64,000 nt of DNA from the NCBI RefSeq assembly GCF_021869535.1, contig NW_026262690.1, forward strand, positions 10,279,501 through 10,343,500, written 5' to 3'. This DNA is from Mytilus californianus. Its lineage: Eukaryota > Mollusca > Bivalvia > Mytilida > Mytilidae. A program made the position numbers and the translations under genes. A model generated the notes under the pieces. That model saw nothing but the letters and a program-made list of their open reading frames with translations, was not told where the DNA came from and searched no databases. Shown here piece by piece: positions 47,741 through 58,800 of this stretch (position 1 is the stretch's first letter; each line of letters starts with the position of its first letter).

Positions 47741-49105
47741 TTTATCTGAGACAACGTGGAGCCAAATGACATACATTTACAAAGTATGAAATATTTTATT
47801 TGGCAAATGTACAAAAGTGTACAACCACGGCTTGACATAGAATGGGACTGCCGAGAAACATAATTAGCAAGTCCCTAGTATATATATGTAACACTCAAAA
47901 ACGTGTCCATCTCCCCAAACGTGTCCGATTCCCCAAAACGTGTCCATATGACGTCGCTGAATTAAAAACATGTCTAGTTGCAAAAGGGCGCCGAAACGTG
48001 TCATTTTTATAAGCACTCAATCTTGTCCATAATTTCAAATGCCCATTTAATTAATTTAATGTTTGAATATCAAGTAACTATTACATGTCCACCAATATTA
48101 AAATTTATTATTAAATTTTTGTTATTGTTCTTCTATTGACGTATATTCCTTTTAATTTATTCATTCATCTATTGTCCAACCTCCAAGCGTGAAAGAAGAT
48201 TAGAAACATTGTTTATTAGGTCTTCTTCAAATCGACAGTTAAATCCTTGCCAAAGTTAGGCGTCCATTTAGCTGGGCTGGAAGTAAAAGTACGCAGCCAT
48301 ATCCGAAACCATGTGTAGGAAGAGATAGATCTACCTAATGTATTTATTGTTTATATGTTGTCGTCCTGAATATGAATTAAATATTTGTAACTGGACTTTA
48401 AGCAATCAACAGTAAAGAGTTAATTTATATGTTGCAAATCAAATTGCAATTATTCTAATTTGAATATAAACAACCGGCGTTGAACAAACTAAATCTAACA
48501 AATCTAGGATTTTCTACTTTAAACTCTGTTCCTTTTTTAATTTACATTAATTGAGCCGAAATACTTCATTCAGCATTGATGTCTTTTGAATACGGCTTTA
48601 ATCTTTTTATAGGATCTAATAGAAACCCGACATATTTTCGTGTCCCCGAGCAATGCGAGAATTGAATTGCCGTAGAAATTATTGGAGTCACTGAGGACAT
48701 AATAGCGCTAAAAGTTCTGAGACGTTCAAGCGTCTTAAAGTGGACACGTTTTGGCGAATAACAATTATCGGACACGTTTGGGGATGTGAAATTGGACACG
48801 TATGGGCGGTTTGGGATTTGAAGGACACGTTTGGGCGAAATGAGTGTTACATATATATAATTAAACCTTATTGTCCATTCCTTATTCCTTATTTCCACAT
48901 TATTTGTATTCCTTATAATGTCATTTCCTTATCAACATAATATCCTTATTACCATTATTGCTTCCAAAATATATCGGATGCTGGCCCTGGGAAACAGAAG
49001 CTCAGGGGATACATAATTCCATTATAAGAAGCATAATATATTTGTAGATGTTGTGTTGTTATTTTCTCCACATGATCGAAGTCTGAAGCCGTGACGAAGG
49101 ATTTG
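47741..49105 (-). repeat. Second copy of the DIRS end segment, split by an insertion
   Basis: 47,741-47,877 ('TTATCTGAGACAACGTGGAG' ... 'TAGCAAGTCCC') and 48,963-49,105 ('AAAATATATCGGATGCTGGC' ... 'GTAGATGTTGTGTTGTTATT') are two halves of one segment. The uninterrupted copy is 49,472-49,745, where AAGTCCC runs directly into AAAATATATCGG. The intervening ~1.09 kb is therefore an insertion and includes the inverted-repeat element at 47,881-48,856. Confidence 0.85.
47881..48856. mobile_element. 976-bp inverted-repeat element with subterminal AAACGTGTCC arrays
   Basis: Perfect 17-bp terminal inverted repeats TATATATGTAACACTCA lie at 47,881-47,897 and, inverted, at 48,840-48,856. Inside each end is a cluster of the 10-mer AAACGTGTCC: left plus-strand copies at about 47,899, 47,917, 47,936 and 47,994, and right minus-strand copies at about 48,742, 48,770, 48,793 and 48,822. 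Such mirrored subterminal arrays are typical transposase-binding sites of DNA transposons. No transposase is encoded; the 110-codon minus frame at 48,566-48,898 mostly reads through the repeats. The class is unknown, and the flanks are TA-rich so the target duplication (possibly TA) cannot be fixed. Confidence 0.85.
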
Positions 49106-49470
49106 GATTACAATCGAAAGAAACCATCAATCATTTAAACCTAAAAAATAGAACAAAAAACAGCAGAAAATCGAACAACATGATATAACATATATCCTTA
49201 TTCGTTACATTCAAAAATTATTTCTCAAAAATATAGTGGTGGGTATCTTTTGAAACAATATTTGTTAATTCATACGGAACCCAATTTTTTAAGTCTTCCC
49301 CTCTCTATGCTGCTGCGGGAAAAGAAAAAATGACGTCACAGAAATCAACGTTAAAATAATCAATGTCACTCATAATACATTAATTCCACCAAAGGCAAAA
49401 GCGGGACAACTCCCAAAAATTCAGCCAACTTTCCTCCGATAACCGGATTTATCCTTCATAGGAATAAATC
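49106..49470. other. Spacer between the two end-segment copies
   Basis: No gene. It contains 'CCTTATTCGTTACATTC' resembling the CCTTATT-rich 110 bp at 48,857-48,962. Confidence 0.4.
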
Positions 49471-49864
49471 TTATTATCTGAGACAACGTGGGGTCAAATG
49501 ACATACATATATAAAGTAAGAAATATTTTATTTGGCAAATGTACATAATTGTACGGCCACGGCTTGAAAAAGAATGGGACTGCCGTGAAACATAATTGGC
49601 AAGTCCCAAAATATATCGGATGCTGGCCCTGGGAAAAAGAAGCTCAGCGGATACATAATTCCATTATAAGAAGCATAATATATTTGTAGATGTTCTGTCG
49701 CTATTTTCGCCAAATGGTCGAATTCAGTGGCTATGACGAGGGTAATTGAACATCGAGTTCGACCACTGCCACAAATGCGCTAGCGACACAAAACACCCAC
49801 CGTGACCGTACTTTTAAATGACCATATTCAGTAAATCAGTCTGTAAATGAAATAAGAAAAAACA

Positions 49865-50395
49865 ATTGCCCAAATCAGATAAGTGAACGCCGTCAGATGT
49901 GAACATTCAGGGATTATTATATGATATTTCAGGATATTTTATGTAACCCCCTCCCAATTGTATACATAGCCAAGCTGCAAAGTTGTTCATTCTTGTTGCT
50001 GCTATATTCATTACTTGTTGGTTTTTACAATATCTCCAATTGTAACGCGGAAGAATCTGGAACCGCACATTTTTTGTTTGAGGCAGCATTTTTTGTACTT
50101 TCAAAATATCAGACTTCAAGATTTCTCTAAAATCAAAGAGTAATATAGACCCTATACTATTACCACCACAATGGATAACTAAAATTTTTGGAGGAGATTC
50201 AATTTCGAGTAGAAATATTATTCTTGATACCAGCTCCCCCCATTTCATGCCACCTTTTCCTTGCCACCATACCCTGTATTTTTTTCTATGCAGTCCTAAG
50301 CTACAACCATCGTTTGATCGCTTAGCTTCTATAAACGCATTTTTCAAAATCGAAAACCCAAACTGACTTGTGTTCTTGTTGACTTGAAGATGCAT
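49865..50395 (-). pseudogene. SGNH/GDSL hydrolase-like ORF of the DIRS element
   Basis: Starts MHLQVNKNTSQFGFSILKNA. 'GFSILK' sits where the GDS nucleophile block belongs, 'WWQGKGGMKWGELVSRI' is a family signature, and 'ILVIHCGGNSIGSI' is the Gly/Asn (G-x-N) block. After 'GGGYIKYPEISYNNP' a single in-frame TGA (49,907-49,909) is followed without frameshift by MFTSDGVHLSDLGN, the C-terminal Asp-x-x-His catalytic block. Known for SGNH enzymes: ester or acyl hydrolysis. In these retroelements the role is not established. Apart from the stop the domain is strikingly well preserved over about 170 residues. Confidence 0.8.
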
Positions 50396-50527
50396 CTAGT
50401 AAAGTTAGTATTAATTTGTAACAATAGTTAATTAAATATTTAAAAAACTCGTGTACATTTGTATCAAATCAATGTGAAAGTTTTTTAAGAGAAAAACAAT
50501 ATCAACTTTTTTTATACTTTGAACTCA

Positions 50528-51043
50528 TTAACGAATGTAACCCTTAAATGCATTTGACTTCCAGCGACCTAGTCTTTTTATCTCTTCCTTATAGGTTCCT
50601 TTTTCAAAGTGGGTCGAAGCGGCACCGATGCGGAGAGAATGTGTTCGAAATGAAACTGAATCCGTTATGCCTTCATGTATTAAAACCTTACTTAGAACAC
50701 ATGAAAACTGGTACCTTGTCACTGGCCTTCCTCCAAAGTGACAGAATAAGGAGCCCTTTATCCTCGGTCTTTGCATTAAGTAATTTTTTAACCAATAAAT
50801 TGGACAATCTTTTAATTTAGTTTCTGTTATTTCTATACATGTTCCATGACCATATTGATCCGTTTTTGAGAATGGGATAACAATTTTAGCAATTTCAACG
50901 TGATCTCTCTTTGACAGCGTTACGTTCCCAATTGCTATTACTTGGTGCGCCTGCCACTTTTTACTGCGTAATATCTCACCTATCATCAAACAAAAACCCA
51001 TGATAAGCCAACGAAAAAGCAGATGAAAACAAATCTGCTTCAA
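50528..51043 (-). pseudogene. Tyrosine recombinase catalytic domain of the DIRS element
   Basis: A 171-codon open frame. 'HSLRIGAAST' (His-x-x-Arg) and 'LGRWKSNAFKGYIR' (second His position taken by Arg-Trp, catalytic Tyr in YIR) are in the expected spacing at the C-terminus (about 50,640-50,528). 'AIVIPFSKTDQYGHGTCIEI'-like sequence gives the beta-sheet region. The first catalytic Arg, normally in an 'F-R-I-G-E' or 'L-R-I-S-E' context, appears as Met in 'CLMIGEILRSKK', which would inactivate strand cleavage. Family role: integration of circular cDNA by site-specific recombination. Confidence 0.85.
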
Positions 51044-51139
51044 ATTTTGAAGAACAAACGTTTGTTAATTTGTCAATGATGCGTACTAATAGTTTCTTTG
51101 TAATTGGAAACCTTGTATCTATAGATTTGTTTATACGCT

Positions 51140-51511
51140 TTAAACCCTCAAGCATTTTTTTAAACCAAGATTTTTTTTTGAAAACCCAGAATGTTCCATT
51201 GACTTACAACGAAAATTTATTGCAGACAGATAACAGTTAACTGTCACATAAGCCCTGTTGTTGAGTGACATATAAGCAATAAATATAGTTATATGCGATA
51301 AAACTGGTGGCCAAATGATATCATAATTATACAATTTACGGAACGTTTTGAAAGCCAATAAACCTGTACAATATGTCTCTTTAGTGTTCACTGATATTGA
51401 AGAATCCACTAATTTGTTAATTTCAACATCGATATCAGTCTCAGAAAATCTTGTGGTATTGTTGTTGGTAATGGATGTGCCACTGGATCTATGCTTCTGA
51501 ATCTTTCCCAC
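51140..51511 (-). pseudogene. Tyrosine recombinase N-terminal (core-binding) domain
   Basis: 'DIDVEINKLVDSSISVNTKE TYCTGLLAFKTFRK' and 'SHITIFIAYMSLNNRAYVTV NCYLSAINF' are typical of the helical SAM-like DNA-binding domain of tyrosine recombinases. About 95 bp of unreadable sequence separate it from the catalytic domain. It overlaps the end of the RNase H region in another frame. Confidence 0.8.
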
Positions 51512-51549
51512 TGTTTACGAGAGATTGCATCTGCTATGCAGTTGAGCCG

Positions 51550-51954
51550 TCCTTCGATATTAAATTGCATATTATACACCATTGTTTGCAATACGAGCGG
51601 TCGAACCAACTGCATAACTCGTATCGATTTTGAAGACTTTTAATTTAAAATAGCAGTCAAAGAACAGTTATTTGTGTGAAACATAATTTGTTTGTCTCTC
51701 AATTCGAATGTAAATAAATATATGGCCAATAGCATTGGTGCAAGTTCTAAAAAAGTCATATCTTTCATTATTTCTGTTTCGTGCCACTCAACGGGCCAAT
51801 CGAAATATGCCCATTGTCCAGCAAAGTATACTCCACATCCAAGTTTGGAATTTCTTGTAATATCAGTGTACAAATTTAACTGTTCGTTTGTCAACCAGAT
51901 ATTTTTACCAAATTTACAACTTCCATTAAATAAATCTAGAATTGTTAACCTCAA
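51550..51954 (-). pseudogene. RNase H domain of the DIRS element
   Basis: 'LYTDITRNSKLGCGVYFAGQ WAYFDWP' (first Asp), 'MKDMTFLELAPMLLAIYLF' (Glu) and 'QIMFHTNNCSLTAILN' (the D-N position reads N-N) are the RNase H blocks. A frameshift precedes 'LNCIADAISRKQWERFRSID' and 'HPLPTTIPQDFLRLI' (51,550-51,430), the linker into the recombinase. Two acidic residues appear mutated or uncertain. Confidence 0.8.
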
Positions 51955-52013
51955 TTATGTATATCCTCTTTCATGCTAACAGAAACTCGAATAAAATAAT
52001 CTGGTTTAACTAC

Positions 52014-53000
52014 TCAACACATTGCGTCACAAAAGCTCCTATTGAAAACTCTCACTGCAGGAATTGCTCTTACGCAGAAATTCAATAAACCAACTAGTGA
52101 ATGTAGCGCTTTTAGTGTAACCTTTTTACTTTTAAAAATGAAGAACAATTTTTTCCTTGTTTCTCTCAATATTTCAAGCGGAATTCCTATAACCATTTTT
52201 ATAGTGTCAATTTTAAAACCCAGAAAAGTTTTTTTTATTTGACGGACCAATTGTTTTATCTTCCGCTAGGGGAATGCCCATTTCTGTACAAACGTCATGA
52301 AAAGTATTCATAAGTTTTAAACAATTGTCTGAATCTACTTTCTGACAAAGAAAAAATCATCCAGGTAATGCTCCACGGATTCCTGTCCCGATCTTAACCT
52401 TACCAACCATTCAACAAAAGTGGCAAATTTCTCAAACAAATTACAAGCGGCCGCTTAGACCATCGGCAACGCTTTTTGGAAAAAGTAATTATCAAAATCA
52501 TCGTGATATAATGGTATCAATCTAAATGCGGAGGACACGTTCATTCGTCCCATCAGCGATTTTGGCCCTATTTCACTTATAGTATTAAGAACCTTGTCAA
52601 AAGAAGTGTATTGTACTGAACTATTTTGAGGGTCAATAAAAGTATTTACACTTTTACCAAATGGATATATCAAGTGATGAATGAGACGCCATACAGACGT
52701 TTGTTTTGGAACCAGACCTATTGGAGATAATAGTAGATTTTTAGATGGCCTGTATGAAAATGGACCCGCAATTCGGTCCGACTCTAACTCCTTTAAAAGT
52801 TTAATTTCAAGTTCATTTTTGTTTTGATATTTTGAATTAAATTATGACAATTTGTATGCAGCCTTGGTCCATGATTACCCACTTTAAAACCATAATTAAA
52901 ACCATTAGATAAAATCTGTTTGTCCACCTGATTAGGAGAAGTTGCAACCAATTTTAATAAAACTTTGACTTTAATCGGAGTTTTTGACAGTCTATGTATT
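52014..53000 (-). pseudogene. Reverse transcriptase domain of the DIRS element
   Basis: In order on the minus strand: 'SKTPIKVKVLLKLVATSPNQ' and 'NYGFKVGNHGPRLHTNCHNL' (52,990-52,840); 'RIAGPFSYRPSKNLLLSPIG LVPKQTSVWRLIHHLIYPFG' (52,780-52,650); 'MGRMNVSSAFRLIPLYHDDF' (motif A, first Asp replaced by Asn); 'LFEKFATFVEWLV'; 'EHYLDDFFF' with YLDD at 52,356-52,367; 'GIPLAEDKTIGP'; 'FLGFKIDTIKMVIGIPLE' and 'LHSLVGLLNFCVRAIPAVRV FNRSFCD' (52,225-52,020). Frameshifts around 52,440 and 52,340 break it. Confidence 0.9.
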
Positions 53001-53055
53001 TCGGATAAAGTAACATTTTGAAGTTGTATTATTATACAAATGCTCACAAATATAC

Positions 53056-53850
53056 ATGTACATGTATAGATACTGGGAAAGAATTTTTAGTCGAAATCCA
53101 GCAATGTTAATCCTCACACATAAATGTAGTCTTGTAAAAATCTTCAGTATCACTAAATCAAAGCACTTAAGTCTTCATGTAAAACAAGTAAATTCATCCT
53201 ATTATCAAATCGTGTCGTTCGTATTCAAAGACATAAATTTATACCAATGTATCTTGAACTGTGTTAAGCTCACGTTGTATTTGAGCTTGATATCTCATCT
53301 ACCTGCAGAAATAAAAACAAAATTGTTACTATCAAGTAAAACTAAAACAAATAATAACAATCTGAGCGCATTATTAGAATCAGTAGAATTTAACGGAACA
53401 AAAACAATAATTAGAAATTACCTGAGCAAACGACTGCTATTAATAGATGCGGGAAAATCCCTACATAGATTATAAAAAACATGTACACCTTTCCCGAACC
53501 GGTGTCCAATTTTACGGGTAGATAAAATACGCGTAAAAGAGAATGTATTCATTATATTTATAGTTAACATAATCATGTTAAATACAATGTTGTTCTTAAT
53601 GTATCTATGTATATTTTTAAACTATGCATGCTATTGTTCTTGTATATGTTTGTCAATGTATTCAGGATTGTACCACAATTCAAAGAGTCAAATCCTCACA
53701 ATTATGTTTTGTGTCTTTTACATGTGTACTACTCATATTAAGGATGTTTGGCTACGTCAGATTATAAAAAAGGTTCAGAAAAAAATAAAATACAGTAGAG
53801 AAGGTTTAGGTTTTAAATCACTTGCTTTAAGCTACAAAAATTATAAGATT
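53056..53850. other. Region between DIRS element and LINE-B
   Basis: It holds a 139-codon plus-strand frame (53,056-53,475) with 'LISHLPAEIKTKLLLSSKTK' and 'NGTKTIIRNYLSKRLLLID', and a 94-codon hydrophobic frame (53,575-53,859). The first has believable composition and could be a LINE-B ORF1 remnant or a fragment of an unknown gene, but no domain is recognised. Confidence 0.4.
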
Positions 53851-55861
53851 CATGAATAAAACTTTACACATCTGTTCCTTGAATTGTCAAGGACTAGGTC
53901 AAAAAGAAAAAAGAAATAGACTTTATACATGGTTGAAATATAAAAAAAAACAGACATTCTTTTTATCCAAAAAACTAATTTTGATGTAGAAATAGAAAAT
54001 AAAGTAAGCAATGAATATGCCGCAGATATTTTTCATAGTTTTGTCACCACTCAATCAAAAGGTGTAGCTATATTTATAAAAAAAACCCACTAAATTCAAA
54101 CATAATTGATACTTATACTGATCAAGAAGGTCGCATAATTTTGGTAAAAGTTAAAATAAACAACAATATATTCTCTTTAATTAATTTATATGCACCAAAT
54201 GAGAAGAAAAAGAGAAATGTCTTCTTTAAAAATGTAAATAAAATAATTGAAGAGCACAATCTTGGATTTTTAGTAGTAGGAGGAGATATGAATGAAACAT
54301 TGAGTATTGCAGATAGAAAGAATAATAAAAAAATAGAGAACATGAATTACAAATAGTTTGAAAACTTTAATAAAAACAAATAAACTAGAGGATATATGGA
54401 GGTAATTACATCCAAAACTATATCAATATACATGGAAACGTAAAAATAAGGATGATGAGGCAAGTAGAATTGATTATTGTCTGACCGGTAAGGAATTGAG
54501 AACTATGATAAAGTCTACAGATATTAGACCAGCCCTGATTTCTAGTACAGATCATCAGGCAATTTCACTGAAAATCAACATGTCTAATGATAATAAGGGT
54601 AAAGGGTTCTTTAAATTAAACAATAGTGTATTTACTGATAAATCTTATAAAGAAAACATAGAAAATATAATTGACTATTTTATACTCAAAAGCAATAACA
54701 CTGAAAACCTATCACAATTATGGGATTTGTTTAAAATTGAGGTAAGAGAATTAACAATACAGTTTTGTAAAAATAAAGCTAAGCAAAGAAAAAATGAAAT
54801 TCAAGATTTAGAAAAAAAAACTTCAACTTCAAGCAAAAGGTGCACAGATACGTTCTAGAATAAAATGGATAGAAATAGGGGAAAAGAACACTACATTTTT
54901 TCTAGGATTAGAGAAAAGTAGACAAACAAGAAAAAATATAATAAATTTAAAGAACGAGAAAGGGGAGATAATTTCAAAACTATCAGAAATACTAAATTTT
55001 GAAAAGAAATATTATGAAAAACTTTATACTAGCACTAAACCAGATAAATGTTTTATAAACAACTATATAAAGGATACAAATAGTAAACACTCATTGAGTA
55101 AAGAGGAAAGCAATTCTCTAAACGGACTTCCCACAACAGAAGAATGTACAAAATCAATTTTTCAAATTAAATTAAATAAATTCCCCGGCCTAGATGGACT
55201 TTCAGTAGAGTTTTACAGAGAATTTTCGGACAAATTAAAGATTTTTGCAATTCAAAGCTTCAAGTATTGCTATAAAGAAGGGATGTTATCTGAATCACAA
55301 AAAATAGGCCTTATTTCTCTAATATTTAATTTAAATAGTAATTACAGACCAATAACACTATTGAATGTTGATGTTAAAATTATTGCATATACATTAGCCC
55401 AAAGATTAAAACCTCTAATGTCAAAAATTATCAAAAGTGACCAAAATGCATACATCAAAAACCGTTATATAGGTTTTAATATACGTCAGATACAAGACAT
55501 TATTGATCATGCAGAAAAGTTAAAAATAGATGGAGCTTTACTTTTTCTAGACTTCTCCAAAGCCTTTGATTCCCTAAAGTGGGAATTCATGTATCAATCA
55601 CTATCAAAATTTGGTATTGAAAATTCTATGTTAAGATGGTTCAAAACCTTGTATGCAGATATTAAGGCATGTATTTCAAATAATGGATGGATTTCAAGCA
55701 CACTGAATATTTTTACAGGAATTCGTCAAGGATGTCCTTTAAGCGCCATTTTATTTGTTTTTGCAGTCGAAATATTAGCCTGTAGAATAAGAACTGACAA
55801 TAATCTTAAAGGAAAAAATATAAAGTTAGATGGAAAAACACACAGCCTTATAATAAGCCAG

Positions 55862-55873
55862 TTAGCCGATGAT
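55862..55873 (+). other. LADD catalytic motif of LINE-B reverse transcriptase
   Basis: Leu-Ala-Asp-Asp in 'IISQLADDTILF', the non-LTR palm motif C. Confidence 0.85.
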
Positions 55874-56327
55874 ACTATATTGTTTCTCTGCTCTAAAGAT
55901 GAAATTACTCAATCACTTAATATAATTGAAGTATTTGGTTCTTTATCAGGACTTATTTTAAATCGAACTTAAACTGAATGATTAGCTTTCGATAAATTAA
56001 AACACATTCAGGACAATTTTGAAAATATTAAATGGAGCAAAGAGACTGTTAAAAGCTTAGGTATTTACTTTGGACATAATAAATCTCAATGTATGAATTT
56101 AAATATAGAAAAACAACTTAAAAAATCTGAAAAAATTCTTAACTCATGGAAGAAAAGAAAGTTAACAATGATCGGAAAAATAGCAATTGTGAAATCTCTG
56201 GTTATACCCAATATTACATGTTTAGCTTCAGTTTCTAACATCGACAAAGATTAATTATATAAGTTTAAAAAAACGATTTATGACTTCATTTGGGACCATA
56301 AACAAGAAAAAAATAAAAGAAATACAA

Positions 56328-56331
56328 TTAA
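56328..56331. other. Left TTAA target-site duplication
   Basis: TTAA directly before the left inverted repeat. The identical tetramer sits at 61,155-61,158. Removing the element and one TTAA restores the LINE-B frame (R-N-T-I-N-M-E-K-K). Confidence 0.9.
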
Positions 56332-57770
56332 AGGGAAATCACACTATTTATACTACTAATAATAATTCATTGAAATTTTGCATGTAGACAGATCATACAT
56401 ATTAAGATATTTTAGGCGAAAAAAAAATTGGGGTCACCGATGTTGTTTTCGAGATATGACGTCATCAAAACTTAAAGAATAGCGTTATAACGAAATATAG
56501 AAATACCGCTCTAAATTGTTAGAAAAAGACAAACTTATTGAAAAACCATGTTTAACTGGAATAACAAAAACAGTCAAATGTAACTTATACCTTATGAACA
56601 TTTATTTGTCTCGGTTTCCTTATTTTTGAAGGCATTTGAACATTTCCCGCCATTTTTAATTGCTATTTATAATAGATTTTTCTTGAAATAAAAAAAATCT
56701 ACTAATGTTTTTCCCTTCAAACTTCTGCATAAGTTGCAGCTTCAGGGAAGATTTTAAAAGCATAAATAAAAAAGGGGGGTCACCGATGTTTTAAATCCGC
56801 TAAAACGGAAATAATCTTTATTATTGAATTTTGGCGGGAACTATAACCTTTTAACGTTATAGAACGACGTTGCTGGCATAACAGCATTTCTTGCAACGTT
56901 TAGGTTGAATTAAACCTTTTCACTACAAAATATAATATCATTTTTGAACATTTTTTAAGGTATTTTGATTATTCATTGATATCTTTATCAATCTATCAAA
57001 TCGTTAAACATAGATACAATACTGAACAGTTTATTATAAAGTAATTGTCAAAGTTGAAGTCATCTCATTTTTTAAATTGCATTTGTTGTATGTGGAAAAC
57101 GAATGTTTGCCTCATACCGTATTATAGAATTAATTTTCGGCTTCCAGAAAAAGAATCTTCTACCTCGGAAGACTGAAGGGCTGAAAAGTAACACGTTCCT
57201 TTTAGACTGCAGGCAGAAAAATTCCGTTACCATAATTTCACTAGCTTGTCCATTCGCACCGGGAAGATAAAACCTGAAATGCCGTATTGAAAATGCCACT
57301 AACTCAGCACATTAAAAGAAACCTATTTTCGGTAGGAATTTAAAATTGGTTCCGTAGTTACACAACGCTTCATAATTTATTCGAACTGTGGAAACCAAAT
57401 TTTTTTCTGAGTTCTATCATCCCGCATCCATTTTTCATACATCGTTGCATGTTCATTGTACATAATATGTTCAATGTTCATCGCCTGTGTATTAAAACTT
57501 TATGTATTACGTATATTTTATTACCGTTCGATTAATCGCTCAACGTTGGTATGTTATGAGAAATACAATGCATCTGATAATTTAGAGTTAATTGACAATG
57601 AAATACACATCGCCATATTGATATCAGGAACATATAATGTTCCAAGTTGATGTATTTAAAAAAATCTTTTAATTTGTCATAAACGGATCTAGTTTTTTTT
57701 CTTGTTCTGCTACATCTATCCGTGTTTCTGTGGAAATATCGATATATTTTATCTAACTCTAGTTTTTTGT

Positions 57771-58612
57771 CGAGCCTTCGACTTTAGTCGAAAAAGCGAG
57801 ACATAGCGATCCTACATTCCGTCGTCGGCGTCGTCGTCGTCGGCGGCGGAGGCAGCGGCGGCGGCGTCCACAAATATTCACTATGTGGTTAAAGTTTTTG
57901 AAGTTTTAATAACTTTCTTAAACTATCCTGGATTTCTACCAAACTTGAACAGAAGCTTGTTTATGATCATAAGATAGTATCCAGAAGTAAATTTTGTAAA
58001 ATTAAAATTCCTGTTTTTCCATATTTGACTTATAAATGGACTTAGTTTTTCTGCCAGGAAACAATACATTTACTCTGTGGTTAGAGTTTTTAAATTTTTA
58101 ATAACTTTCTTAAACTATCCTGGATTTTTACCAAACTTTGTCAGAAGCTTGTTTATGATCATAAGATAGTATCCAGAAGTAAATTTTGTAAAAAAAAAAT
58201 CTTTTTTTTCCGTATTTTACTTATAAATTGACTTAGGTTAAAGTTTTTAAGATTTCAATAACTTTCTTAAACTATCCTGGATATGTACCAAACTTGGACA
58301 GAAGCTTGTTTATGATCAAAAGCTTGTATCTCGAAGGAAATTTTGTCAAAATTTTGTACCTGTTTATCCGTATTTTACTTATAAATGGACTTAGTTTTTC
58401 TTCCAGTTAACATTACATACAGTATGCAGTTAAAGTTTTTAAAACATTTATTAGATCCATAAACTATCCTAGATTTAAACCAAACTTGGACAGAAGCTTC
58501 TTATAATCAAAAGATAGTATCGAGAGGAATATTTTTATTGATTTTTTTTCCTCATTTTTGTTGAGCCTGCGATTAACAGCAAAAGTAGGCGAGACACTGG
58601 GTTCCGTGGAAC
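57771..58612 (+). repeat. Bivalve repeat with four ~165-190-bp tandem units between similar boundary motifs
   Basis: Left boundary 'GTCGAGCCTTCGACTTTAGT CGAAAAAGCGAGACA' (57,771) with a TTCGACTTTAGTCGAA hairpin, followed by a CGTCGTCGGCGGCGG triplet-rich tract. Four imperfect units carry 'GGTTAAAGTTTTT', 'TAACTTTCTTAAACTATCCT GGAT', 'ACCAAACTTGGACAGAAGCT TGTTTATGATCA' and 'ACTTATAAATGGACTTAG' (starting near 57,883, 58,077, 58,236 and 58,429). Right boundary 'GTTGAGCCTGCGATTAACAG CAAAAGTAGGCGAGACA' (58,561). The two boundaries are related. Confidence 0.8.
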
Positions 58613-58639
58613 CCTTACGAATTTTGTTATCAGATGACA

Positions 58640-58800
58640 AATGAGAGTGTAGATAACCTTTGATGTAGAATAAGAATTCGAGTTCCAGCTAAATTTAGAG
58701 TTAAAGTTCCAGTTTTATTTTTAGTTCGAATGTTTATTCGAGTAAGAGTTCTAGTTAAAGCTCGAGTTCCACTTAGAAACTTCAGAGTTATACAGTAACT
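58640..58800 (+). repeat. Irregular GAGTTCYAGTT-type repeats
   Basis: 'GAGTTCCAGCTAAATT', 'AGAGTTAAAGTTCCAGTT', 'AGAGTTCTAGTTAAAGC' and 'CGAGTTCCACTTAG' recur with 6-20 bp spacing. Low-complexity tract without a fixed period. Confidence 0.5.

Larger units (their letters stand above)
49472..53047 (-). mobile_element. Decayed DIRS-like tyrosine-recombinase retrotransposon
   Basis: On the minus strand the order is reverse transcriptase (53,000-52,020), RNase H (51,954-51,550), tyrosine recombinase (51,511-50,528), SGNH hydrolase-like domain (50,395-49,865) and an end segment (49,745-49,472) that is duplicated at 47.7-49.1 kb. RT plus RNase H followed by a tyrosine recombinase is the defining content of DIRS-order elements, which integrate by recombination instead of by an integrase. 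Every domain is interrupted by stops or frameshifts. The 5' boundary and any gag gene are not identified. Confidence 0.9.

Noticed and set aside
48566..48898. 110-codon minus-strand frame as a possible transposase
   Set aside because: Much of it reads through the AAACGTGTCC repeats and the inverted repeat; no catalytic motif is visible.
49921..50130. Plus-strand hydrophobic 69-codon frame
   Set aside because: Antisense to the SGNH hydrolase ORF, which carries clear family motifs.
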